A stretch of 64,000 nt of DNA, taken from Flavobacteriales bacterium. Its GTDB lineage: Bacteria > Bacteroidota > Bacteroidia > Flavobacteriales_F > PHOS-HE28. Each line of letters opens with the position of its first letter. The first letter of the stretch is position 1. The notes beneath the pieces were generated by a model. It saw only the letters and a program-made list of their open reading frames with translations. It was not told the DNA's origin and did not search any database. Both the position numbers and the translations under genes were made by a program. The stretch spans positions 62,001 to 126,000 of the forward strand of contig JADJCS010000017.1 in NCBI GenBank assembly GCA_016703105.1, read 5' to 3'. Of this stretch, positions 1 through 11,133 are shown in pieces.

Positions 1-1
1 A

Positions 2-3637
<3,636 letters not shown>

Positions 3638-3659
3638 CGGGACCTGGGTTGGAAGGAGG

Positions 3660-3686
3660 GGGCCCCGACCTGTTCGGGGCCCTTTT
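3660..3686 (+). terminator. Rho-independent terminator of the repeat protein gene
   Basis: A 9-bp GC-rich stem (GGGCCCCGA at 3660-3668, TCGGGGCCC at 3674-3682) with a 5-base loop is followed by TTTT. It lies 20 bases after the stop codon. The convergent minus-strand gene stops at 3686, so the hairpin also sits at its 3' end, but without a T-run on that strand. Confidence 0.8.
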
Positions 3687-6600
3687 CATTTAATGAGCGT
3701 GACGTGCCCTAGGAACTCTTTCCGCTCGGCGGTGAACGCGTCGCGCGCCCGGATGCGCCATGCGTATACTCCGTCCTGGACCAAGCTCCCTCCGGATGGT
3801 GGGCTGCCGTTCCAGCCAGCTCCAGGATCGCGCGTTCCGAAGACCAAGGTCCCCCAACGATCGAAGATGTCGAGCGCGTAGTCATCTGGCTGCACGCCAA
3901 TGAGGATCGGAAGGAACACTTCGTTGAGGTCATCCCCGTTCGGTGTGAACGCGTTCGGGACATGGATCACGAGCACCTCATCCACGAGCACTTGGGTGCA
4001 TGTTTCGGTAACACAACCGCCCGGATCCGATGCCACGAGGCATAGGTCATGATAGCCCGTGATCGCAGGGGCGATGGTCCATGTGAGGGAAGAACCTTCG
4101 CCGATCACTATGCTATCGAGGCTCCAGGTGCAGCTCACCGCAGCATCTCCAATGGGGGTTGCGACGAAGGTCGGATCATCCAACGGGATCACGTTCGGTG
4201 CCGTCCAGATACCGATGTCCGGACCATCGTATGCCTCGACCAACGTATCGAGTGATATGGTGCTGGTGCAACCGTTGGTGTCAAGCAGGGTGATCGATAT
4301 CGCGTACGTTCCTGCCTCCGTATAGGCATGGGCGATCGTGTTGCCATAGAGCAAAGGGGTTCCATCGCCCGGGTTCCATGTCACCTGGGTGACCCCACCG
4401 TTCGCCGCTACCGAAAAGGTGACCTGGAGCGGGGCACAGCCAGTGCTCGGCGTGACGAAGGCAGCCGTAGTGATGGGTTGGAGCAGGGTCACTTGCAAGA
4501 GCGCAGTATCTGCGAACGATGCGCATGCTCCTGTTCCGGCTACCACATATCCATAGCTTCCGGTGGTCGCGCCTGTGGGATCGAGCAAGCCGGATAGAAC
4601 GACACCCGTCGGTGCTATCCAAGTTCCGCCAGGCGGAGCGCCCTGCAGCAGGCCTGTTGGATCGAGCGGATCCCCATTGGTGCAGAGGGCAAGCGTTCCG
4701 TCCATCCCCGCGGCCGGAAGTTGATCGATGGTGACGCTCAACGTGGCTTGTGCATCGGGACAAGGCGGTGATCCAGCGACCGTGTAGGTGTAGATGCCGC
4801 TCGTCATTGCCGATGGATCGAGCGGGGTCGCGATCGGATCCGCGTTCGCGTCCGTCCACTCCCCGCCCGCCTCGGGGGATCCGCCGAGGAAGAGGAAAGG
4901 ATCGAACGCAACGCCGTTCTCGCACAGCATCAGTGCGCTGTTCGTACCGGCGCTAGGAGCGGGTGCCTCATCCACCAATACCACGGCGGAATCCGCAGGG
5001 CATGCAGTGGTGCCGTTCACCACATAGAGATAGCTACCGGGTTGATCCGTGGTCGGGTCGTAGTTGGAGGAATGGGCAATGCCTCCGAATGACCACGATC
5101 CTCCCTGATATGGCGTGCCACCCAGCCCGGAGATCAACGGGGTCGGGGGTCCTCCGCTACAAAGGTCCATAGCGCCATCCGTTCCGGCGGAGGGAGGAAT
5201 TTCGATCAACAGATCGAATTGGTGTACACCGTCGATACAAGGCGGTGTTGCCGCAAGTGTGTAGGTATAACTGCCGGAAATGAACGTGGAAGGATCGCAG
5301 AGTCCCGAAGTGGGCAATCCGTTCGGATCGATCCAGTTCCCGGTCGTCGGCAGGTTGATAAAACTCGTCAACATATCGAACGACGCATCCGTGGAACACA
5401 CTGTTACCTGGACCGCTTGTCCCGTGGGTGGGGGTTGAACAATGTTGACGGTGACCGTTGCGCTGGCGGGAACGCAGGGTGGGGGAGCGTTCACCGAGTA
5501 AGTATAGATGCCCGACGGATCCGTAGCAGGGTCGAGCGTACCGCTGTGAGCAAGGCCGATCGGGTCGGTCCAAGTGCCGTTGAGGCTACTGGCTTGCAGG
5601 ATCGGGAGGAGATCGGTCAGGGCCCCATCGTTGCATAGATCCACCGCCGCGCTAGTGCCGGCGTTGGGTTGCACCACCAGTGTTACGGACAATGTGGCGC
5701 TCGCTGCGGGGCATGCCACGCCACCGACTACCGTGTAAGTGTAGTTCCCAGCGGGATGGAGCGCGGGATCGAGCGTTCCGCTGAACGGTGCGTTGTTCGG
5801 ATCGGTCCACGCACCGGGAGCGGGATTGCCACCAAGGAGGGGAAGCAGGTCGTACGGGCCGCCGATCCCACAGAGATCGAGCGGACCACCCACACCGGCG
5901 TTCGGCGGTTGCTCGGTGGCGATGGTGATGACCGCGTTCGCGGTTCCGCAGGGAGGCCCAGTACCCACTTCATACGTGTAGGCGCCATCCATGCTGAGGC
6001 CCGGGACAAAAAGGCCCGCATAGGGATCACCGTTGGGATCGGTCCATGCTCCGGCCAGTTGTGGAGTGCCGAGCAGTAAGCTGAACAGCTGGAATGAAGG
6101 ATCGGTCGCGCATACATCGAAAGCGCCGCCAATACCAGCGTCCGGTTGTGTAACCACGTTCACCGTGACGAGCGAGGATACCGTCGGACAAGGTGCGACG
6201 GCCGGATGAGCGTAAGAGTAGTTCCCCCCCAGGCTCAGGCCTGGAGTGAACGTGGAAGTGCATGGCACACCGTTCGGGTCGGTCCAGCTACCTCCAGGAT
6301 CGGGTGCTCCGCCCAATGCGGTGAACAGGTTCAACGGAGCCCCTGTATCGCAGATCTGGATGTTGGCGTTCGTGCCCGCGGAGAGTTGTGTGGTGATCGA
6401 GACGGATACGGTGGCGTCATCGTCGATGCATGGCACGGTTCCTTGTACCAAGTAGTCATAGTCGCCGGTCGAATCGGAACCGGGATCAAGCATCCCACTA
6501 TGCGGACCTCCTCCTGGAGCGGTCCATGAGCCGCCAAGCTGGGCCGCAGCACCGAGCAGCGCGAAAAGATCGACAGGGCCATCGGTGCTGCACACCGCGA

Positions 6601-7945
6601 GGAGCGCATCCTGGCCTGCGTTCGTGGCGGGTTCGACCGTTACTGTTACCAGGGCGGTCGCATCAATGCATGGCGCTGTGCCATTGACGGAATACGTGTA
6701 TACACCAGCTACGCCTGTCTGTGGATCGAAGACCGAACCGGACAACGCACCGGGTCCGCTCCAAACACCACCGGGCATCGGTGCGCCGCCCAGTTGAAGG
6801 AACAGGTCCGTAGGGGCCTGCGAGGAACACAACGAGACCGACGCATGAACGCCGGCGTCCGGTGCGGCGTTCACAGCTACATCCACGGTGGCCGATACAT
6901 CGATGCATGGAGCTGTTCCAAGTAAGGTGTAAGTGTAGGTCCCCGGCGTTCCGGTAGCCGGGTCGAAGAGCGCCCCGTTCAATGATCCAGGTCCCGACCA
7001 GGTGCCGCCGAAGTCGGCGCTCGGACCTAGAAGTGCGAAGAGGTCCTGCGGAGCACCATCGCTGCACAACGTAACGATGGTAGGAACCCCGGCATCGGGC
7101 TGCGGAGCGATGTTGACCGTGATCGTGGCGATCGAAGAACACGATGCACCGATGTCCACTACTTCGTAGGCATATCCTCCGGAGGGAGCGCTTGCGGGAT
7201 CGATCACACCACTACTGGGAAGTCCGTTCGGATCGGTCCAATTGCCACCGGTCTGTGGCGTGCCACCCAACAAAGTGAAGAGGTCTGTGGCGGCGGCCTG
7301 ATCGCATAGGTCGATGCTGCTGCCGACGCCTGCGTCCGCACTGCAACACTCGCTCGTGGCAGGAGGCGATGCCGCCACCGCATCTCCTGTGCAACCCGCA
7401 GAGCTCCAACTGCCTGTTTCGCTGTCGCCATAGGTCTCGATCATCACCGAGAGGTCCGCTCCATCCACACAATCCACTCCGCTCGCCACGTTGATGGTCC
7501 AGCAGAACTGCCAGTTCACTACGCCATTGCAGAAATCGCCGAAGTTGTTCCCAGGGTTCCCGTCGTTGTCAAGGTCGAAGAAGAAGCCGGGTCCCACAGG
7601 ACCGATCGCCGTGGTGGCGGTGCCGGTCACACTATTGAACCAGCCCCACGTTCCCACGCCACCACTGCAATTGGGTGGTGGTGGACCGGGCACCAAGGTG
7701 GCCGGGTCCCATCCCGGCCCGAACGTCGCCGCCACACCATGGAACCAATTGGAGTTGGTGGTGTTCCAGAAGGTGATGGTGAAACAGAACGTGACGCTTT
7801 GCCCGCTTGTATACACACCACCCGCCGGCAGAGGGGATGCGGTGAGGGTCGAAGAGACCAGGCAGGGCTGGGCCGCTGCCGTCAGCGCGATCGCACAGGC
7901 GATCGGTGCGAGGAGTCGAAGAGAGGGCCGGAGGAACGGCGACAT
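3686..7945 (-). CDS. Giant secreted repeat protein with PKD domain and T9SS type B (gliding motility-associated) C-terminal domain
   Basis: 1,419 residues from the ATG at 7945, chosen because it begins a good signal peptide (MSPFLRPSLRLLAP..., cleavage near TAAAQP); a TTG 16 codons upstream is also possible. After an N-terminal domain of about 200 residues there are 12 copies of a module of about 75 residues, typified by PDAG...LC...DLF..LGG...GG.W(S/T)...G, each with conserved cysteines. Then come a PKD-like domain near residues 1140-1230 (WNPGDGTPLLYG...AYTEAGTY) and a C-terminal domain with VPNAFTPNGDDLNE and FDRWG, the signature of the T9SS type B sorting domain. It is expected to be exported through T9SS and held on or released from the cell surface, perhaps for adhesion or gliding. 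It lies 51 bases downstream of pfkA on the same strand. Confidence 0.88.
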   Translation of the reverse strand: MSPFLRPSLRLLAPIACAIALTAAAQPCLVSSTLTASPLPAGGVYTSGQSVTFCFTITFWNTTNSNWFHGVAATFGPGWDPATLVPGPPPPNCSGGVGTWGWFNSVTGTATTAIGPVGPGFFFDLDNDGNPGNNFGDFCNGVVNWQFCWTINVASGVDCVDGADLSVMIETYGDSETGSWSSAGCTGDAVAASPPATSECCSADAGVGSSIDLCDQAAATDLFTLLGGTPQTGGNWTDPNGLPSSGVIDPASAPSGGYAYEVVDIGASCSSIATITVNIAPQPDAGVPTIVTLCSDGAPQDLFALLGPSADFGGTWSGPGSLNGALFDPATGTPGTYTYTLLGTAPCIDVSATVDVAVNAAPDAGVHASVSLCSSQAPTDLFLQLGGAPMPGGVWSGPGALSGSVFDPQTGVAGVYTYSVNGTAPCIDATALVTVTVEPATNAGQDALLAVCSTDGPVDLFALLGAAAQLGGSWTAPGGGPHSGMLDPGSDSTGDYDYLVQGTVPCIDDDATVSVSITTQLSAGTNANIQICDTGAPLNLFTALGGAPDPGGSWTDPNGVPCTSTFTPGLSLGGNYSYAHPAVAPCPTVSSLVTVNVVTQPDAGIGGAFDVCATDPSFQLFSLLLGTPQLAGAWTDPNGDPYAGLFVPGLSMDGAYTYEVGTGPPCGTANAVITIATEQPPNAGVGGPLDLCGIGGPYDLLPLLGGNPAPGAWTDPNNAPFSGTLDPALHPAGNYTYTVVGGVACPAASATLSVTLVVQPNAGTSAAVDLCNDGALTDLLPILQASSLNGTWTDPIGLAHSGTLDPATDPSGIYTYSVNAPPPCVPASATVTVNIVQPPPTGQAVQVTVCSTDASFDMLTSFINLPTTGNWIDPNGLPTSGLCDPSTFISGSYTYTLAATPPCIDGVHQFDLLIEIPPSAGTDGAMDLCSGGPPTPLISGLGGTPYQGGSWSFGGIAHSSNYDPTTDQPGSYLYVVNGTTACPADSAVVLVDEAPAPSAGTNSALMLCENGVAFDPFLFLGGSPEAGGEWTDANADPIATPLDPSAMTSGIYTYTVAGSPPCPDAQATLSVTIDQLPAAGMDGTLALCTNGDPLDPTGLLQGAPPGGTWIAPTGVVLSGLLDPTGATTGSYGYVVAGTGACASFADTALLQVTLLQPITTAAFVTPSTGCAPLQVTFSVAANGGVTQVTWNPGDGTPLLYGNTIAHAYTEAGTYAISITLLDTNGCTSTISLDTLVEAYDGPDIGIWTAPNVIPLDDPTFVATPIGDAAVSCTWSLDSIVIGEGSSLTWTIAPAITGYHDLCLVASDPGGCVTETCTQVLVDEVLVIHVPNAFTPNGDDLNEVFLPILIGVQPDDYALDIFDRWGTLVFGTRDPGAGWNGSPPSGGSLVQDGVYAWRIRARDAFTAERKEFLGHVTLIK

Positions 7946-7960
7946 GGCGGATAAACCGCC
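7946..7960 (-). promoter_or_regulatory. Small hairpin directly before the start codon
   Basis: GGCGGTTTATCCGCC on the minus strand forms a 5-bp stem with a 5-base loop and ends immediately before the ATG at 7945. If formed in the mRNA it could limit translation initiation. It might be chance. Confidence 0.3.
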
Positions 7961-7996
7961 TGAAAGTAAGGATCTTGACGATCCCTTGTCCAAAGA

Positions 7997-8977
7997 TCAG
8001 ATCGACAGGACGGCCAAGGCGTGCAACAACTCCGGTCGGAGCTCCTTGCGCGCCGCGATGACTTCTTCGAACCGTGTCAGCGACACCGTGTCGTTCTGTA
8101 TCCCGGCCATGCTGCCTCTTCGGCCTTCCATCAATGCTTGAACCGCAGCGATCCCTAGGCGTGCGCCAAGGATCCGATCGGTAACGGTAGGACTACCTCC
8201 GCGCTGCATGTGGCCCAGGACGCTCACACGGATGTCGAAGCGATCGGTATGTTCTTTCAGCTTCTTCGCAACAGCGAAGGCACCGCCTTCCTCGTCCCCC
8301 TCAGCTACGATCACGATGCTCGATGACCTTCTCGCCGCACCCGCGAGCAGAACGGTCGCCAATTCCTCCACCGATTGTGGTCGTTCAGGCACCATCACAT
8401 ATTCCGCTCCTGTGGCCAATGCGCAGTGCAAGGCGATAAGGCCGGAATTGCGTCCCATCACTTCCACGAAAAAAAGCCGGTCGTGGGAGGATGCCGTATC
8501 GCGAATGCGATCGATCGCGCCTACGGCGGTGTTCACAGCCGTATCGAAACCGATGGTAAGGTCGGTGCCACGGAGATCATTATCGATGGTTCCTGGCACG
8601 CCGATCACGGCTACATCATGCTCCTTTTCAAGAAGGAGCGCACCGGCAAAGGTGCCGTCGCCTCCAATGGCCACCAGTGCATCGATCCCCGCTGCTCGCA
8701 AGTTCGCGGCGGCGACCGTCCGGCCTTCAGGCCGTCGGAACCCTTCGCTCCGCGCCGTGCGGAGAATGGTACCTCCGTGCTGTAGAATGTTGCTCACATC
8801 GCGTGCTCCGAACGGCCTCATCTCGTTCCGGATCAAGCCCTCGTAACCGCTCAAGATACCGACCACCTCAATACCGTTGTATACGGCAGTACGAACCACG
8901 GCTCGAATGGCCGCGTTCATTCCAGGGCCATCCCCTCCCGACGTAAAAACTCCGATGCGACGGAGCGTTGGGATCAT
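7997..8977 (-). CDS. pfkA: ATP-dependent 6-phosphofructokinase
   Basis: 326 residues, the usual size for bacterial PfkA. It phosphorylates fructose 6-phosphate to fructose 1,6-bisphosphate, the committed step of glycolysis, in the cytoplasm. Visible motifs are the phosphate-binding loop GVFTSGGDGPGMNAA near residues 9-23, GGDGTFAGA (Gly where PPi-dependent enzymes have Asp, so ATP is the likely donor), PGTIDNDLRGTD with the catalytic Asp, and EVMGRNSGLIA. The start ATG overlaps the stop of the upstream T9SS protein gene as ATGA, so the two are probably translated from one mRNA, an unusual neighbour for a glycolytic gene. An aldolase for the next step is encoded at about 26-27 kb. Confidence 0.97.
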   Translation of the reverse strand: MIPTLRRIGVFTSGGDGPGMNAAIRAVVRTAVYNGIEVVGILSGYEGLIRNEMRPFGARDVSNILQHGGTILRTARSEGFRRPEGRTVAAANLRAAGIDALVAIGGDGTFAGALLLEKEHDVAVIGVPGTIDNDLRGTDLTIGFDTAVNTAVGAIDRIRDTASSHDRLFFVEVMGRNSGLIALHCALATGAEYVMVPERPQSVEELATVLLAGAARRSSSIVIVAEGDEEGGAFAVAKKLKEHTDRFDIRVSVLGHMQRGGSPTVTDRILGARLGIAAVQALMEGRRGSMAGIQNDTVSLTRFEEVIAARKELRPELLHALAVLSI

Positions 8978-10197
8978 CGCGCGATCAACGTGCCCACCCG
9001 CTGGGGATGGCCCGAGATGGGGTCCATCAACACACAGCGGAGCGTACCCACCGCCATGCTCTGACGAGGTACCACGTGCTCTCCGGGTTCGAGGCCTTCC
9101 ATACGCCGCACTTCCTTTCCCTGTGCATCGATAAGGATCAAGGTGCGCGTTCCCATGTGTTCCGGGATCACGATCGTAAAGCGCTCTTCGAACACGGTCG
9201 GGAACACATAGGCTGCCGGACCGCTCGCCTCGACGGTGTTCACCGTTGTGCTAGTGCCCGTAATACTGTAGATGTCCGTGAAGGCTCCTGTGTACAGTTT
9301 GGTTCCGTCCGCGAAGAATTCTTCGAGACTGATGGCATCGATGGCGGAAAGGCCTGTACCGTAGGCGCCGAAGGTGAGCCCAGCATCAATGGAACGATAA
9401 CAGCCGGTTTGGTTGGGGACGATAGCATAGACCTTACCGTCGAACGTGATGATCTCCCCATCGGCCAGACTCGTGGGCGTACCGCCGCAATCTGTCCAGG
9501 CACCGCCATTATTGGTGCTATAACGCAGCCCGAAAGTGGATACGATCACCAAGTTGCTACCCGAAGCGGCCAGACCGAAGACGGCATAGTTCACCGAGGG
9601 AAGCGGGGTCCAACTCTGGCCTTGGGTAACGGAGGTGTAGATGCCCACGCTTGTGCAAGCGTATAGTACGGCACCCACCGAGGTGATGTGGTACACGGTC
9701 GCGTTCGATCCCATGCCCGAGTGCCCGATGTTCCAGATGGCCCCATTATCACTTGTCCGGTATACACCTCCCCCTTGTGCGATGGTGCCGGCGAACACTG
9801 CGAATAACTCGTTCCCGAAGGAGAAGAACTTGTTCGCGTACACCTGGTTGCTCGCGGTGAGCGCGCCGTTCGCATTCGTCCAGGAAGCGCCACCATCGTT
9901 GGACTTGAAAATGCCCGCATGTGCGCCAGCGAAAAGGAAGGAGCCTTTCACGCCCACGGATTCGACGAAGTAATTGCCGTTGGTCTGTGTGATACCGGTA
10001 TTTGCCGGTGTCCAGACGGTGCCGCCGTTCACGCTCTTTCTCACCCCGGTCGGGAAAGTGACCGCGTAAAGCGCGCCGCTCTGTGAAGTGATGCTACGTA
10101 TCTGTTGAAGCCCGCTGCTGAGGGGTGTCCACTGCGCCGATAGCAGCGAAGAAAGGAGTACGGCTGAAGCGAAGGCGCTTGTAGGAAGAATACGCAT
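8974..10197 (-). CDS. Secreted BNR/sialidase-fold-like repeat protein with probable T9SS sorting domain
   Basis: 407 residues from the ATG at 10197; a GTG six codons earlier (10215) is the alternative. A signal peptide (MRILPTSAFASAVLLSSLLSAQ) leads into repeated Asp-box/BNR-like blades such as SVNGGTVWTP, SNDGGASWTN, TSDNGAIWN, SVTQGQSWTP and STNNGGAWTD, suggesting a beta-propeller like those of sialidases and photosystem assembly factors. No sialidase catalytic residues were identified. The C-terminal 80 residues (VFPTVFEERFTIVIPE... to GTLIAR) look like a T9SS type A sorting domain. It is probably a surface or secreted protein. Its stop overlaps the pfkA start by 4 bases. A box TACCTTCG lies at 10216-10223. 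Confidence 0.8.
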   Translation of the reverse strand: MRILPTSAFASAVLLSSLLSAQWTPLSSGLQQIRSITSQSGALYAVTFPTGVRKSVNGGTVWTPANTGITQTNGNYFVESVGVKGSFLFAGAHAGIFKSNDGGASWTNANGALTASNQVYANKFFSFGNELFAVFAGTIAQGGGVYRTSDNGAIWNIGHSGMGSNATVYHITSVGAVLYACTSVGIYTSVTQGQSWTPLPSVNYAVFGLAASGSNLVIVSTFGLRYSTNNGGAWTDCGGTPTSLADGEIITFDGKVYAIVPNQTGCYRSIDAGLTFGAYGTGLSAIDAISLEEFFADGTKLYTGAFTDIYSITGTSTTVNTVEASGPAAYVFPTVFEERFTIVIPEHMGTRTLILIDAQGKEVRRMEGLEPGEHVVPRQSMAVGTLRCVLMDPISGHPQRVGTLIAR

Positions 10198-10248
10198 GGG
10201 GTTCGGTTTCGGCACCGAAGGTAGGATCGGCCACAGGCGGCCTTCCGA

Positions 10249-10632
10249 TCAGGACGATCCCTTTTTCAACAGGGCCTTTTCATGCACATGCTGCAGCCGC
10301 ACTTTCACTGCCCGGAAGGCCTCGCATTGGCGATCAAGATGGGCTCCGAGCACCTGGCCCAATCGATATCCGGCTGTGCCTTTTTCCGGGCCGTCCTTCA
10401 ATAGTTCCCTCGCGCTCGAAGGATGATGGAGCACGGCGTTCTCCAGGCATGTGCGCACCGACCGCTCGAAGACGCCATCCGTTGCGCGCAGATCGACGCG
10501 TGTCATACAGCCGCACAGGTCACCCATCAATGCCTGTTGGGCCGCCGGTGATTGTGAGCGCGCCACTTTATCGCCGAAGATGATGGCGACAGTTAGGGTC
10601 AACGTAATGGCGAGCGAGCGGACCGCGATCAT
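10249..10632 (-). CDS. Small exported protein of unknown function
   Basis: 127 residues from the ATG at 10632, chosen because it opens a signal peptide (MIAVRSLAITLTLTVAIIFG, cleavage near RSQS). The mature part is helical and carries four cysteines, with LCGCM and LDRQCEAF. I do not recognise a family, although small Bacteroidota periplasmic proteins with similar CGC...C patterns exist. It is divergent from the metal-uptake genes at 10737 and lies 51 bases upstream of the BNR-like gene on the same strand. A box resembling the -7 element, TACCTTTC, lies 6 bases before the start (10639-10646). Confidence 0.6.
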   Translation of the reverse strand: MIAVRSLAITLTLTVAIIFGDKVARSQSPAAQQALMGDLCGCMTRVDLRATDGVFERSVRTCLENAVLHHPSSARELLKDGPEKGTAGYRLGQVLGAHLDRQCEAFRAVKVRLQHVHEKALLKKGSS

Positions 10633-10724
10633 GCTCCCGAAAGGTAACGGCTCTCCGTATGTCTTCGGGGCGCTGTGATGGGTGGTGGGGATGGATGGAT
10701 AAGTGGCAGGGCTCCTTGCGCACC

Positions 10725-10732
10725 TATCTTCG
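10725..10732 (+). promoter_or_regulatory. Probable -7 promoter box, TATCTTCG
   Basis: TATCTTCG matches the Bacteroidota -7 consensus TAnnTTTG at 7 of 8 positions counting the free ones and ends 4 bases before the ATG at 10737. No convincing -33 TTG was found. It supports the choice of that start and implies a very short or absent 5' leader. Confidence 0.45.
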
Positions 10733-10736
10733 TTCC

Positions 10737-11051
10737 ATGTTCCGCGCACTGCGCCATCCGTCCTGGGCATTCCTGATCATGGGACTAGCGGTCCTTGTGG
10801 TCGTGCCCAAGCGCTGGCTGCACGATTGCGATGCGGACCTGCATGCCCACGCCTGCGGCATTGTGGCCGTAGTGCAGGACAACCATTGCACGCTCTGCGA
10901 GACCGTGCTCCTAGCGCCCGTGCTAACCGTACCGGCCATGCTCACCGTTCCGATCGGGGCGGTTGAGTTGCTGTACGCGAGCGATGTGCGACCCGTCCCC
11001 GGGCCGACAGGGCGGCTCGCTTCGGTGCGAGGGCCACCGCGTATTGGCTGA
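10737..11051 (+). CDS. Small membrane or exported protein with His/Cys metal-binding pattern, upstream of TonB receptor
   Basis: 104 residues from the ATG at 10737; ATG at 10695 or 10659 would add 14 or 26 residues. The start is chosen because a hydrophobic N-terminal segment (FLIMGLAVLVVV) then follows a short basic leader. Next comes a His/Cys/Asp-rich stretch, HDCDADLHAHACG and HCTLCETV, which looks able to bind a metal ion, and the C-terminal part has a second weakly hydrophobic stretch. Small proteins of this kind commonly precede TonB-dependent receptor genes in Bacteroidota, so a role in metal sensing or uptake is inferred from context only. The TonB receptor gene follows within 100 bases on the same strand. 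Confidence 0.65.
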   Translation: MFRALRHPSWAFLIMGLAVLVVVPKRWLHDCDADLHAHACGIVAVVQDNHCTLCETVLLAPVLTVPAMLTVPIGAVELLYASDVRPVPGPTGRLASVRGPPRIG

Positions 11052-11133
11052 CCATAAGTCGCGCGCTCCTTCGGGTGCCCGTGCTCTGTTCATGTCCCGT
11101 TCGTACATCTCGCGGCTTGTCGCGGATCCGCCT

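Noticed and set aside
10659..10736. Longer N-terminus for the small metal-binding-like protein (starts at 10659 or 10695)
   Set aside because: The added sequence is not signal-peptide-like, and a -7-type box lies immediately before the ATG at 10737.
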